From assembly GCA_011009095.1 (NCBI GenBank), contig VTPC01091312.1, forward strand, positions 142,113 to 206,112: a stretch of DNA of 64,000 nucleotides. The letters are read 5' to 3'. Of the stretch, positions 24,757 to 37,400 are shown in pieces. Every line of letters begins with the position of its first letter. The stretch's first letter is position 1. The notes under the pieces were generated by a model, which was not told the origin of the DNA, made no database searches, and saw only the letters and a program-made list of their open reading frames with translations. This stretch comes from Ignelater luminosus. Its lineage: Eukaryota > Arthropoda > Insecta > Coleoptera > Elateridae. The translations under genes were made by a program, and so were the position numbers.

Positions 24757-26279
24757 ATGGAGAACCAGAAGATTTTAACCAAGAGAAATAAGGAGAAGTT
24801 TGCCTCTAATGGATATTTATATATCTTTGATCGAGAGAGTGCTTGTGCTACTAAAATGTTTTGGCGTTGTGATCAACGAAGTATAAATTGCAAAGCCCGA
24901 ATTCATACGGAAAATGGTGTAATAGTGAAAGAAATTAATTCTCATAATCACGATGCTTCTGCAGCAAGAATCGAAGCTGAGGAAGTAATTACGAAGATAA
25001 AACTCCGTGCTAATGAGACTTTAGAACCTACAGCACAATTGATTAATAATTGTGTTGCTAATTTAAGTCAAAGTGCGGAAGTCGCTCTGCCAAAAGTCAG
25101 ATCTATTAAAAAAATGGTCAGACGAAAAAGAAACCAAATTTCAGCAGCCCCAATAAGTTCCACAAGCCTAGAGGAGTTGGAAATTCCGGAAAAATATAAA
25201 CGGTATGATTGTGGAACCGGAAGTGAAGAAAACTTTTTAATTGCAGACAGTGGACCCTCACCTTATCGAATTTTAATTTTTGGAAGACAGAAAAATCTAC
25301 AAGTAAATTAAATTAAAATATAGAACATATATTATGAGGTATTTGCAACATTTATTTTTTTTGACCGCTTCAACTATTGGTAATTATAATATATATTTTA
25401 TTTTTGCAGATACTACAAGAATCATCTCACTGGTTTGTCGATGGGACATTTAGATCTGCACCTCAATTGTTCTACCAAGTTTACACTATTTTGGCGAAAC
25501 GGTATGGAGGTGTACATCCAATTATCTACGCACTATTGCCTAATAAACAAAAAAATACATATAAGAAGATGTTAGAAATGCTTCTGGAAATTGAGCCTAG
25601 ATTAAACCCTAAATTTATTTCGTTCGATTATGAAATTGCTGCGATAAATACTTTTTCGGAAAAATTTGAGAAATGTAAAATATACGGTTGTTTTTTTCAT
25701 TTAACCAAAAACTTGAAAAAACAACTAGCGAATCTTCATTTACTGCAAAATTACAATTCAGATGGTGATTTTGCACTCAAGTCCAAAATGATCACATCGT
25801 TAGCATTTGTGCCAGTGGAGGATTTAGATGAGGCAATCGATGCATTAGCGGAATATTTGCCTCCCGAACTTCAATCTTTGTTGCAATGGTTTGAAGACAA
25901 TTATGTTGGACGTCCTAATCGACGAGGTAATGGACGACGAACACCATTATTTCGTCCTGATTGGTGGTCTGTTTATGAACGAGTTCTTTCCAATTCTCAG
26001 AGAACTAACAATTATGCCGAAGCCGCCCATAGAAGGCTACAGACAGAACTAGGGATGGATCATCCAGTCATTTGGAAATTTATTGATGAATTAAAAAAAA
26101 TTCAACGGGGACGGGATCTGGCCTTCAAGAAACTCGTTTCTGGACAACAGCCAGAAAAGAAGCTCCAGAAATATATTAAACTAGACCAAAATATTAAGGC
26201 CATTGTTGAAGATTATGAAAATCGAAATATAATTGATTATTTACGAGGGTTGTCACACAATTATCAAATGGCGCCCTAA
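24757..26279 (+). CDS. FLYWCH/MULE transposase (471 aa, two exons)
   Basis: Exons are 24757-25302 and 25410-26279. The 107-base intron has GT (25303) and TTTTTGCAG (to 25409) and lies in phase 0, so the frame runs unbroken to the stop. Residues 15-65 form a FLYWCH-type zinc finger: W36-R-C38, C45-K-A-R, H63-N-H65. It probably binds the terminal motifs. Residues 183 onward form the MULE-type DDE domain: HWFVDGTF with D193, FISFDYE with D255, the C276-x2-H279 pair in YGCFFHLTK, and TNNYAEAAHRRL with E386 as the likely third acid. The element's ends and target duplication confirm the assignment. Length is within the range of compact animal MULE transposases. No stop or frameshift is visible, so it may be active. 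FLYWCH-MULE domestication into host genes is known, but the intact element ends argue against it here. Confidence 0.9.
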
Positions 26280-27013
26280 ATTCGTTAATAAGTAACGTCA
26301 ATTGTAATACTTTTATAATAAATAATCAAATTTTGAAAATTACTGTGTTTTTTTTAAACAACAAACCTGAACACTTGGCTAATTATTCGACGCTAAAGAT
26401 TAAGTAAGACTAGAAATAAAGAGATCTAAGAGTTGTTGTGCACAATTTGTCGTTTATTTAATTTTAACTGCAATTATCAAATATGTTTATTTGTTTTTAT
26501 TACAAGTGTACGAATAGAAGTATATGCCTAAATGAAAGTAAATTTACTACTTACAAACAATAAACAAATTTTGAGTTTTATTGACTAGCATTTTAAAACT
26601 TTGCATCTAGTAAACTGTTTCAAATTTCCAAATTCGTAAGATATGTAACAATTTGAAATAAAGTTATATTTAATATAATTTGATTTACTCACTATCAAAT
26701 TTGCATTTTAAATGTAAGTAAGACTTATCTGTTCTTGTTCTATAAGCTATTAAATGTCGAGAAAACATAAAATTAGCAATCTGTCAAAATGAACTTAGTG
26801 CAATACTGCCAAACACAAAAAACGTTTTGTACACCATCCATTTCATATTTTAGTTTGTTAATTACGGATTATGATTTGTAAAATAAACTACTGTCGGCTT
26901 ACTTTTATAAATTTCACATTAGTTATTACTATTATGTGACAAATTAGCAAAAATAAAGCATAATTTCACATTAGTTCAGATAAATATCTCAAAGTAAATA
27001 CGTTGGAACTTAT

Positions 27014-27086
27014 TTGCGGCGAACTGTCCCTGCGGTGCATGACTCGCGGCGAAACGGGGTCTGCGGCGAATGACTCGCGGCGAAAG
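27014..27086 (-). repeat. MULE right end: inverted CGCCGC motif array
   Basis: Five spaced copies of TTTGCGGCGAA, CTGCGGTG, CTCGCGGCGAAA, TCTGCGGCGAA and CTCGCGGCGAAA mirror the left-end array. The spacing differs from the left side, so the inner parts of the ends are not exact inverted copies; only the outer ~35 bases align closely. Confidence 0.85.
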
Positions 27087-27097
27087 GTCCCGGTCCG

Positions 27098-27106
27098 TGC
27101 GAATTA
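27098..27106. repeat. 9-bp target-site duplication, right
   Basis: TGCGAATTA, identical to 23257-23265, immediately outside the right end of the MULE. Confidence 0.9.
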
Positions 27107-28450
27107 ACTTTATGTTTGAAATGTTCAGGAGGTATCCCTTTAGTATTGCTCAAGGTGATCCCCACTGCATGAAGCCACACATGTACATTTATCTTAATAT
27201 GTACAAGTACGTGCATGAATGCGAAACACATTCCTAATTTAATAAGTGGATACATTAAATTCTGTTGTAGCTCACTTTTTCTTAAATCTTTACATTTTAA
27301 CTACCAATTTAGAGTTTTGATTTTCCACAAAAATCCTTTCAGATTTTAGAATTTATCTACAGTAAACAGGATGCCTCTCGTCTTTTGTTTTTGTTTTATT
27401 TTATTTTTCCTGATTTTGGTTACTTATTAACTAATGTCGTATCGTCTAGTATTCCTTTCTTCTATTTCACAAGATCATTATTATGCCTCCTACCTTTTTA
27501 GGTGCTCTACATATTGCATGTCATTTGCACAATGCTGTTTGATCTATGGTTCTTGTAGTTTCGATGTGTTGTACTTAGGTGATACATTTAATATTTCTTC
27601 TGCTGATTGACTAACAATATTAAAGACTATAAAGTCTCTTCAGGCACAAATCGTATCTTTGAAAGATACAAGAAGAAACTGCCATATCTATAGCATCTAA
27701 GCCTACCAAGGTTGTAAGATTTTGATAATATTACTAGGCTAGATTCTCATTGGCGATTTTTTTCCCAAATCTAAAGTCTTCAGGCGACTGAATATTTTCA
27801 AGGCAAAACTTTGTGTTCTGGTTACTTTCAACTTGAAGAATTTTTATAAAACACTTTTATTAGTCGTGCTTAAAGTGCATGTAGTGAATTTTTAATTAAT
27901 TTACTAGTAGAGTTTGTGATTCAGGAATTTCCCAGAGGCGCAAGCTTGTGGTTGTGGTTTAGTTGATGCGTGATTTTGTGAAGAACCGACACGTTGTGTT
28001 CTTGAGCGTGTGTTGCTTTTTAAGAGACTGTTTACAAGGCTTTGTTTAAATAAGTAGTGGAAGGAAAATACTCGCAGGATTCCCAAATTTTAAATGACAA
28101 GGTCAGACTAAAGGTCTGAAGATTTTTCTGAAAATGGTCTTGACATTACATTCTCGGAAAATCTTTCTTACATAGTTTATAATTTTAGAGACAGAAGAGA
28201 AAATTTTGGTTTGAGATTTTTTGCCACGTCAAGATTTTTCTTTTACTTATAGAAAATGAAGAATTGCATCTCTGGGTTTGGGTTTTCTCCTTGAGATATG
28301 GATTTTAGTTTGAAGGTTTTGGTTATTGAAAGAGTAGGAGTGCACTGTGAGAATGAAAACCAATTTTTGCACCCAAAAACCTTTTTTCTGGGAACAGTAA
28401 TTTTTTTAGGAGAAAATTTCTTGTATAACATAAAAAAACTCATAAAGACA
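27107..28450. other. Non-coding stretch
   Basis: No gene or structured repeat supported. From about 28240 the sequence becomes a little more protein-like on the plus strand, leading into the next entry. Confidence 0.4.
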
Positions 28451-28451
28451 A

Positions 28452-29036
28452 TTTAGCATTTTTTGGAACTTGGATGACGACCGAGACCTACACCGACGGT
28501 ATGAATTTTATCCTCTGATCGTCTTTTGTTTCAATACGGTTATCATTTTTGCATCAGTTTTGATTTTTTGTTCCTTTTATCCTGAAGATGACGTTCTTCT
28601 GGAGATAATTGAAGGTAATGCATGGAGGATCCATTGGTATAAACCGTTTCGATTAAGTACCATGTCAGATATGCACCAGAAAAAAACAATTGAAGACTGC
28701 TTGAACGGCACCTGTATTTATACTGTGGCCTACATAACAGAAAAATCGATACAATCTTCGTTTCCGAGATTCCCAGTTTTTGGTTTTTGGAGAATGAGGG
28801 AAAAAACAAAAGCGAATCGGCTGGCGTTCTTGAGCCTGAATGTTAAGAAGAGTCGTTTCTATACACATCTCGAATATCAAGATATTCAGGCAATTTGGAA
28901 GATTTCCACGAATTTTGAAATTTTCCATCAAGCCGAACCTGCACGACAACTGTATTTGTTCTTCCCTAAGAACGTGCCTCAGGGCATCTTAAGTATACGC
29001 GCCAAATTTTCGTTCTATGATTTGAAATCACTTTAG
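28452..29036 (+). CDS. Unrecognised open frame, ~190 codons, no ATG at its start
   Basis: An uninterrupted frame runs from just after a possible acceptor (AATTTAG, ending at 28456) to a stop at 29034-29036. It has no ATG before about residue 65, so it is an internal exon, a relic, or starts at the later methionine (MSDMHQKK). The first part has a hydrophobic segment of about 24 residues (FYPLIVFCFNTVIIFASVLI and on) that could be a membrane helix. After it come a CLNGTC pair of cysteines and a basic, aromatic-rich C-terminal half. I recognise no family. An open frame this long is unusual for the local base composition. An older transposon of unknown type is as likely as a host exon. Confidence 0.3.
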   Translation, partial: FSIFWNLDDDRDLHRRYEFYPLIVFCFNTVIIFASVLIFCSFYPEDDVLLEIIEGNAWRIHWYKPFRLSTMSDMHQKKTIEDCLNGTCIYTVAYITEKSIQSSFPRFPVFGFWRMREKTKANRLAFLSLNVKKSRFYTHLEYQDIQAIWKISTNFEIFHQAEPARQLYLFFPKNVPQGILSIRAKFSFYDLKSL

Positions 29037-29039
29037 CGC

Positions 29040-31315
29040 GTTCCATTTCTCATATATACTTCCGTTTCATAGACATTGTGCTGGATCATTCTTGTCTTCT
29101 TGTCAAACAGTTCCTCTTTTGAAAGTTACTCGTAGAATTGCTAGTAAGACTTAATAGATGTAGGAGTGATATGTTGCTCTACAAGAGTTGTGATACCAAG
29201 CGTCTTACCGTCATGAAATACTAAGTAATGACTATCGAAAAGTTCAAAGTTCCATTGAATGAGAAGTACAGAATGAATTTAAGGAAGTTGAAGTGAGGTG
29301 CCCTACCATACCATGTGAAATTCGACAAAAAAGAGTTATAGAGGCCGTGTCTGGATCTATTTTAAAATACTACGAAGCGCCTCTGCTAGAAACAATGTAA
29401 GATTCAAATGATACACAGGGCTGAAAGACGACCAAAACAAAAAGGAAAAGATGACTTTTTGAAATACAGAGAAGAAAAGATCAAAGCAAAATCGATATTT
29501 GACAACTTCATGATGCAAACTTCGATGGTTAACTCAAAACCAAACAGTTTTTTTTTGCTTTTGTTGCAGATTTTTTAAAAACAGTTAACCAAAAGCTGCA
29601 ATATACAGCTTTGTAAGTGGTTTTGAAATGTAAAGTCCCTAAGCATTAGGCATCTGAGTATCTGCCCGGTTTAGAAATAATTAAGAATTTCAGTGACGGA
29701 TCTAAAACTTCAAGTAATTGATAAAATCCATCAAAAGTAAATAGTTAGAGAAAGAAACATATACATAAATTGTCTTCTGGACTTCATTATGTTTTTTGCC
29801 AAACAAGACCTTTCTTTCTGTTGTCAAGAGAGTATACCACTAACAGCAAAAGAAAATTTCTTGGAATTGGTAAAATTACCTTCAAGTTCCAGTTCAGCAT
29901 TGAAAACAGATTTTGTAAAAATTAAGGGATGAATATTGATATTACTAGAAATCCCAAATGAATTAATTCATGTAAATATTGAAAAAGAAAAATACTTTGG
30001 AATTCTTCCATATTGAAATGTTAGTGTAGAAATAGAAAGAATTTGCAAGTAACTTATAGTGATAGATTGAACAGAAATCTTTGCCGTGGTCAAGGATGTA
30101 ACAATACTTCATCAATGGTAAATACCGTAGAGTATATGTATCGCAGTGAAAAGATTATTCCAAAAAGAAGGAGCGCTCGTTATGAAGCTTGGAAAGTATA
30201 CAAACAAATTTCGAAAAAATAATGTCGACCTTTAAAGCGCTGTGCAACTCAAAAAGAAAACATAGACATTAGAAAATCAATTCAGATTTTGCTCTCTGCT
30301 GAGTACCATTTTTCTTCTGGACCATCTTTTTCCTGGTGTGAAGTTTGATTTATTTGGATGAGATTAATTAAACACAAGACTATTCACAAACAACTTGAAC
30401 AATACACTAAGAGTCTCCTAGTTTTGTTTTTAAAACTTATTTAAAATTAGACTTTTATGAACCTCTATCAAACTTATGCTCGTGTTTGCTTCATGCAAAA
30501 CAATTTCTTCAAAATTAAGATTGATAAAAATTGTGTAGTAAATCTAATTAGACTGCCGATTAAACATGAATATAATGAAGATACAATAAAAAATAATATA
30601 CACGTGAACAAATGCATTTTAGAAATACGTTCAGAGAAAGTAGGCAATGTTTTATAAAAGTTTATTTTAGAAATTGCCTTGGAAATCTAAGTGATGTTTC
30701 TGCAGAGAAAATGGTGTTAATCAGAAAATTTTTTACTTAACATTATTCAACTTGAATTTATTTACGATCATTTTCCTAAAATGTCAGAAATAACAACATT
30801 AAAGCTTACATAACTGCCCTAACTTCTCGTACGCTGTAATTATGTATTTGCCCCATAACAACTTGACTGTACAGTTAATTAAATGAAGGATAAACGACCC
30901 CATTATATGTCTCTTGATTATTGCACTAGTAATCAAAGCCTGTCTTGCAATGATTCTAATTATAAAATAATACATTATGTTCGATTTAGAAAGTGCAACA
31001 GTTGGTTGGTAAATCTCTAAATCCATTGAATTTTAACACACAAATCAACCTAACCGCATTATCTATTATGCGTATTTTTTTGACGCATGGCGCGCCAATT
31101 CGTTCTTATTTCAAAATGGTTAGTATACATCCGCCCTTTTCTAAGAAAAGAATCTAAAGTCACAATCGGTTTTTAGGAAATCTTGGAACCAGACAGTCTC
31201 AAAATCTAAAATGGCTTATTTCCGTTTACATGTTCTACAACTTAAAATCTCTTTTACCGTGACAACAGTCATAAATTATCTTAAAAGCAAATATTTATGA
31301 CGTGGAACATTTTTT
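29040..31315. other. Non-coding stretch with scattered open pieces
   Basis: Short hydrophilic open pieces occur at 29250-29400 and 29810-29930. They do not assemble into a known protein. They may belong to the same unknown element as the frame at 28452. Confidence 0.3.
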
Positions 31316-31715
31316 NNNNNNNNNNNNNNNNNNNNNNNNNNNNNNNNNNNNNNNNNNNNNNNNNNNNNNNNNNNNNNNNNNNNNNNNNNNNNNNNNNNNN
31401 NNNNNNNNNNNNNNNNNNNNNNNNNNNNNNNNNNNNNNNNNNNNNNNNNNNNNNNNNNNNNNNNNNNNNNNNNNNNNNNNNNNNNNNNNNNNNNNNNNNN
31501 NNNNNNNNNNNNNNNNNNNNNNNNNNNNNNNNNNNNNNNNNNNNNNNNNNNNNNNNNNNNNNNNNNNNNNNNNNNNNNNNNNNNNNNNNNNNNNNNNNNN
31601 NNNNNNNNNNNNNNNNNNNNNNNNNNNNNNNNNNNNNNNNNNNNNNNNNNNNNNNNNNNNNNNNNNNNNNNNNNNNNNNNNNNNNNNNNNNNNNNNNNNN
31701 NNNNNNNNNNNNNNN
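31316..31715. other. Assembly gap (400 N)
   Basis: The bases are all N. A length of exactly 400 suggests an estimated rather than measured gap. Confidence 0.99.
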
Positions 31716-33280
31716 TTGTTTGACGTAGAAGTTTTGGCATACTTTGATCTGTTTTGAAATGTATTTATAACGTTTATAAACCTGTTTTGTAAGAAATAAT
31801 GGAATGAATCTTTAGTAATAATAATTTTGATACAAGAATTAATAAATCATGGCAGGTATAATAAATTGCAAAAAATATGCAAATTAAAAAAGCATAAAAA
31901 GCCAGAAACATTCTTTTGAAAGTTTTGATAAAACATTTTTAAAACATTCTGGTAGCAGCAATCATTTTTTAGATTAAACTGTTTAATGTTTTTATTTGAT
32001 ATAAGTTTTTTTAGTTTCTCGATTTACTTATGTTAGATAGTAAGAGGAATTTGTTAGAAAAAGGGATCAAATGGAATGGATAAGTGAGATGAAATTGCTC
32101 TTTTATTATAATTCCACTTTTAAATTTATTTCTAATTTAAATCCTTTCTCCAAGTTTAGTACAAAATTTCTAAACTTTTTCAAGTTATCAAAAAAATATT
32201 GATAGAATGGATGTTGGATTTAAAATTCGCGACCAAATTGGGATTTTATAGAAATCTGTTGATCGATATATTTCTCAGATGAAATTTACATAAAAATAGA
32301 AAACAATGAAGACACAAATCTCCTGAAATGAACACTAATGTGGAATAAAAACCATCATAAAAATGAGAAAATCTACAGGTTCAATAAAAGAACGCTGCTG
32401 CTGATCAGTAATAAATCTAACAAACAATGGAGAAATCAGAAATTAACAGATTCCAATTGAATGCACGGTTTAAATAGGATTTTGTATCACCATACTTAAG
32501 AAAGAAAATTATTTATAGTTTTCAAAATGAAAAGATAAGACCAACTAACCTTAAACAAATTCCATTTAATTTAATTATATCGTCCTGTATATTATTTTTT
32601 ACAGACAGTTTACAAAATCAAAAAAGCATCATGCGTTGTTTGCATTATTTAAATCTAAACTCTAAACGGAAAAATCCAACGCTACTTGTTCGGATGATGA
32701 CGTGCAACAAGTGACAAGCTAGTGTGCTAATGCATTTGATGTCATGCACAGATTATAAAGTCAGAAATCATGTTAAGAACTATCCCACCAGGCAATTTGT
32801 ATAAATTTGTGAAGCTTTCTTATATTCCACTTGCTACGGTACTTTTCTAACAGTTTAATCAAATTCTAATACAACCCTTACATTCTCTAACTCTCTCTCT
32901 CTCTCTTTATCTTAAGCTACATTAGAATAAATTAAAATGCTTTTACTCCTGAGATTATTTTATATAAATTCCAAATAAGCACACAGTTAACTCATAAAGT
33001 AACGTCGCAAAATAGTTTACATCTTTGTGACTAATGCTTGAATTAATGACATTTTTTACAATGTTACTAATTTAATCAGTTGATTTATCATTAAATTAAA
33101 CATTAAACAACTTTATGAGTAAACTGAACATAGAATAAAAAGAAGAAATAATAACAGGACATACTAGCCCAAATAACTGAGCGATGATGCTTATGCTCTA
33201 TACAGATAAAGAAAGAAACCAAGACACTCTGGAGAAATGAAGGCTTACTTTATGAAATCTCCGAATGGAAAAGATTATGT
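31716..33280. other. AT-rich non-coding stretch
   Basis: No gene is supported. A (CT)n microsatellite lies at 32889-32907. Confidence 0.45.
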
Positions 33281-33539
33281 GATGACACTAATACTATAAA
33301 AGTTAATAAGCGTAATCAAATAACAAAAGACAAGAAAATAATACTTATGTGGGGCACTTAGATCTAGAAACAAAAGCGAAATTTTATAACAATTGCAAAT
33401 ATTTGCATATGAAGACGGTAGGAAACTTGTTATCAAATTGCAAATAATAACCAAAAAAGATTGCGCAAGATTTCTGTACAAGTGATTAAGAAAAATATAA
33501 CTAAGATCTAAAGAGTAATATGACAGTGACGACACACAA

Positions 33540-33760
33540 AGATTAAGACAACATACGCTTGGCAAAATATGGCTGTTGACAATTGTAACTATGAAACAGT
33601 CGATAATATCATGTATCTGGAGTACACTCCTAATACCAAAACTAACACAGCGAAAGCAATGCCTCATTGATTTGTATGAACTCTTCAAATGCGTTTAATT
33701 GCACTGAAAAGTAAGAACAAGTCATTTTTATCATATCGCTCAGAAATTTCTTTTTTGATT
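33540..33760 (+). pseudogene. Possible LINE reverse-transcriptase scrap
   Basis: The plus strand reads DNCNYETVDNIMYLEYTPNT (about 33578-33637). This resembles the block F.YLG of LINE reverse transcriptases downstream of the catalytic box (usually ..F..VD.F.YLGS.I). A faint LIALKSKNKSF follows. It lies 0.4 kb upstream of a better LINE fragment in the same orientation and may be part of the same dead copy. Confidence 0.4.
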
Positions 33761-34119
33761 CTTATGTTAAATCAAATTGGATTAGATTAGTAAACTTTGC
33801 CACATTTCTACATTACATTAATTTTTCATATGAACAGAAGGGTTGGATCTGTCTGAGAATACAGTACAGGAAAGATAGACAATGTATTTCTTATGATTAT
33901 ACAAAGTGTTGAAATGTAGCATGTTCAAAAGTTGATCATAAGAACCTCTACCGTATTCTCAAAGTGAAACGCATAGTGCCTCATTTCAATCTTTCCAGCA
34001 ACATAAAAACATCTCAGCAAAATTAAATGGGGTTAGATTGTTCTAGGTCATGCTAGGTTAGCTTCAATATAATTCGATTAGGACCGGCAGCCAAATTTTA
34101 AAATCAACAAGATTAAAGA

Positions 34120-34455
34120 TGTTACATTGAATAGGCAGTAGGTTGCAGGGTACCTGAGAGCAATAGCTGGGAAGACCAGAAGGGACAGAATAAGGAATAC
34201 GGCGATTAGAGCGTCTTTTGCAACAGAGCCACTGGTAGACCGGGTCAAGTCCTCTTAGCTGAGGTGGTTTGGGCACGTTCAAAGGACAGGTACTACAGAC
34301 AACCATGCAGAAGAAGATGGACAACCTGGCCTGACAACATCCAGAACTGCCTTCAGAGAAAGAAGCTGCACTTGGGGGCCAGCGATCTAGCTGGCTCGAG
34401 ACCGTGTAGGATGGAAATGCTTTTTGCTCTCTACACAAGTTGGTAGATAGGGCAG
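34120..34455 (+). pseudogene. LINE 3' end fragment
   Basis: The plus-strand frame reads YLRAIAGKTRRDRIRNTAIR, then EPLVDRVKSS-stop-LRWFGHVQR (34150-34290), and in the next frame RRWTTWPDNIQN (34316-34350) with more LINE-like tail to 34446. TRRDRIRN.AIR...VEPL...... LRWFGHV.RM is the conserved C-terminal end of a common group of insect non-LTR elements. One in-frame stop and one frameshift are present. Only the last ~110 residues remain. No poly-A or tandem tail is obvious downstream, though TAAGCTAAGCTA at 34459-34470 could be a short tail repeat. Confidence 0.75.
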
Positions 34456-34470
34456 GACTAAGCTAAGCTA

Positions 34471-37400
34471 CAGTGAATAGAAAAATTTAGCAAGTGCATA
34501 GAAACTGTTTCAGTCCTGGGTGACTGTGAATTATACAAACATTTTTATTGAATAGCAAGTGCTAAAAGTTAATAAGCCGTTTTAAAATCAAAGTTCGACA
34601 GCTCAAAGATAATATGACTGCGTCAATACATATGTAGGTCTGTACAGCCACCTGGGACTAAAAGTAATCAGTAACCAGAGCTCTGACTAGTTTAATGATT
34701 GATAAAGTTAGTAGTAATCATTGGTCTTCTGTTTATCGTTTTTTAGGGTTACAGATGATTCACGTTATCTTACTATTATTATTATCTTTGGTAATTCATA
34801 TACTTAAAAGAATACCCTAATTAAGACTCTTGGATATATCCAGTTTATGTTCCTTGGGGACTTCTTAATGCAAAGAAGCAATTCCATTTAGAAAATTGTA
34901 ACAATAAGGTTTCAAGAGTTTTCTTACGCAAAGGACTAATACGACATTTCTAAAGTTTGTAACTAATTATTTCTTGCGACTTATCAGTAACATAATGTAA
35001 TTACCAACAGAACTGAAACCGGTGTTTGGATCATGTATCTCTAAGAATCAATGGGCCTGAAAGAGTTTGGAGGAGGAAATGGGAAAAATAAAGAAATTTA
35101 TAAGATCAAAAAATCAAGAAATTTATAGAAACCTCAAAATGCACAAAAAGAGTTTTATAAAAAGACAAAAAATAGATTTGATGATCTTTCAAAAAAAGTA
35201 TTGTAGACTCATAACTAAGTACCAAGACGAAAAGTTACTATCATCGGATCACAGATTTGATTGAAACTTCGATAGAAATGTATCGGCAAGCACAATTTGT
35301 TCATCTGCTTGTTTATCCAAATAAGTTTCTTTGTCCTGGATAAGACCGATTCACCGATCAACCTATCCCATGATGACATCTCCGTCTTGGTCTGCCATGC
35401 AATGGTAAAAGATTCAAAAAAATGTTTAATGTTCGACTCGACAGGTAGGAAGGTAAAATCTAGATCTATTAGAATTTTGCCGAGGTGCTACCAAAAGCCT
35501 AGCGCCAACCTTGCTTTTTCTCTTTACAAAAACTCTACATTTTTTTTCTGAATAGAATCAGAAATAATGGAAAGTATGGTTGAGATTAGTTTCTATATTT
35601 CAAGAGATATTCAAAACAGTGACGGCTTGTCTCAATACATTTTTTTAAATGTTGCTATTCTTGTCAGTTGTGTCATAAAGTGCACTGACGTAAATTTTTA
35701 ACAAACTCATTGAACATGGTATTGTCCTTATAGATTAGAAGCTCATTCTAATAATCATAGCGTAATTTAGGGGCTATTTCTTGTTTTTACATACTATGGC
35801 GTTTGATCTAGTCTCAAATCACGGCCAATATTTAATTACTAGAAATACAATTTTCTGTCTATGGTTGATTGGTTGGGCATTCCTGACGTATATTATACAA
35901 GGTGTTCCTAGAAAGAGATGTTTTCCGTTTTATGCTGTGTAGTAGCTGGTTAGTTACACCATAAAGTATTTCTAAAAACATTTGGTTTTATTATATTCTA
36001 ATTTCCAAGAACAGTTTTATAATTATTACAGCAAGAAAAGAATTCTTTTGGTAAAAATATCTTTTGCAGTAAACAATTAGCTAGTCACAAAGTATTAAAA
36101 GGATCAACCTTTGGTAATTCCCCGTTTTTTGCTTACATATTTGGTACACAAAGCTGTGTGTATTTATTATTAACTGATACAATAACAGGATGTTTCTTAG
36201 ACAGCTAAAGGACCATAGAATTAAAAATTTCACGCCATTTGATTTAAAAAAATGTCACTCTTAGATTGTTATTTTAAAATGTATCGTTTCTGACGTGAGT
36301 AAAATCGAATTTTCTAATTTCCCAGGAGTATAGATTGTGTCTTACTTCAGGGACTCCCTGTATGTACTTAAAAATTATTTAGATATGACTGGAGAAGAGA
36401 TTTCAATGGCAGTAGAAATTAGCAATTATTTTAATAGAATTGCACTATAAGCATTATAGGTTCATTCAATTGTTTCTTAATTTTTTATTGATATTATTTA
36501 CATCGCTTAAAACAATATTTGTATTTTATTTACTTTTATAATTAGTGCCACAAAAATAAATTAAGTATTGTTTTGAAGAGGATCCTTTTTTTGCAATTTT
36601 GTTATTCAACAATGTCAACAACCTGAAAATATTAAATAATAACTTTAAACAATAATAACATCCGGAAGCATAGCATTAGCGATGGTATTAGAAAAGTTCC
36701 CAGTTATTTATTAAATAATAGGAAGATCAGTTTTTGACTGAAAATAATAATTATCTTTAACCTAAAAGTTCTGTGCCTTCTGAATCACTAAAATCACTAA
36801 ATACCAAGTTAGATAAAATTATTAATGCGAAGATTCTTGAATGTATGAATTCGAAGCCTGTTAAGTTGACGTAATTATTTTTTGTACCAATTAACTTGAT
36901 TTTCATTTGAGTAAGATTATTAATTTTATGACATAATACAAAGAAACCTGTAATTAATTTAATAAAAACTTACCTCAAATTATTAAGAGTTCCTTAAAAA
37001 GAATAAACTACTTGTGTGGTATACAGATTAAAATATTATCACTGCAACATTATACAAAATGTCCAGAATTATTTTCAAGTTCTTTTCTCACACTTCACTA
37101 TATATAATAAACACAAAGTGATAATGATAAACAAATCAAATTTTCCCGAGTGGTTTTCTATAGTTCCAGATGTTGACTGGCTTACTAGATAAAACAAATT
37201 TCTAAGTCACATTTTATGTGTACAATGCGATATCAGTTTGGTTCTTTTTCGTGTCACTTATTTCGTTAATTGCATTCGAATTTCCTAATTGCATATTTTT
37301 TGCATTTACGAAAATAATATATCAAGTTGGAGGTATTACGTATTGTTTATTGCACCAAGAGACCGAATTACCAAATAACTAAAGGGAAAGTGTCCCAGAA

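Larger units (their letters stand above)
23266..27097 (+). mobile_element. Complete MULE (Mutator-like) transposon, 3.8 kb
   Basis: The element is bounded by inverted ends. The left end reads CGGTCTAGGACAATTCGCCG (23266 on). The right end, reverse-complemented from 27097, reads CGGACCGGGACCTTTCGCCG, and the match continues through CGAsTCATTCGCCGC. A perfect 9-bp duplication, TGCGAATTA, borders it on both sides. Inside lies one transposase gene with an intact coding sequence and one small intron. AT-rich filler occupies 23385-24700 and 26280-27010. Full ends, an exact target duplication and an open transposase suggest recent insertion and possible autonomy. Whether it is transcribed cannot be seen. 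Confidence 0.9.

Noticed and set aside
31276..31757. Several overlapping open frames across the second gap
   Set aside because: Same artefact: the frames are almost entirely N.
33275..33688. 137-codon minus-strand frame rich in Leu, Ser, Cys, Tyr and Phe
   Set aside because: It is antisense to LINE-like words on the plus strand and has the composition expected from reverse reading of an A-rich strand.
35893..36366. One MITE between the two CCCTGTAT-like words
   Set aside because: Beyond about 15 bases the two ends do not match as inverted copies.
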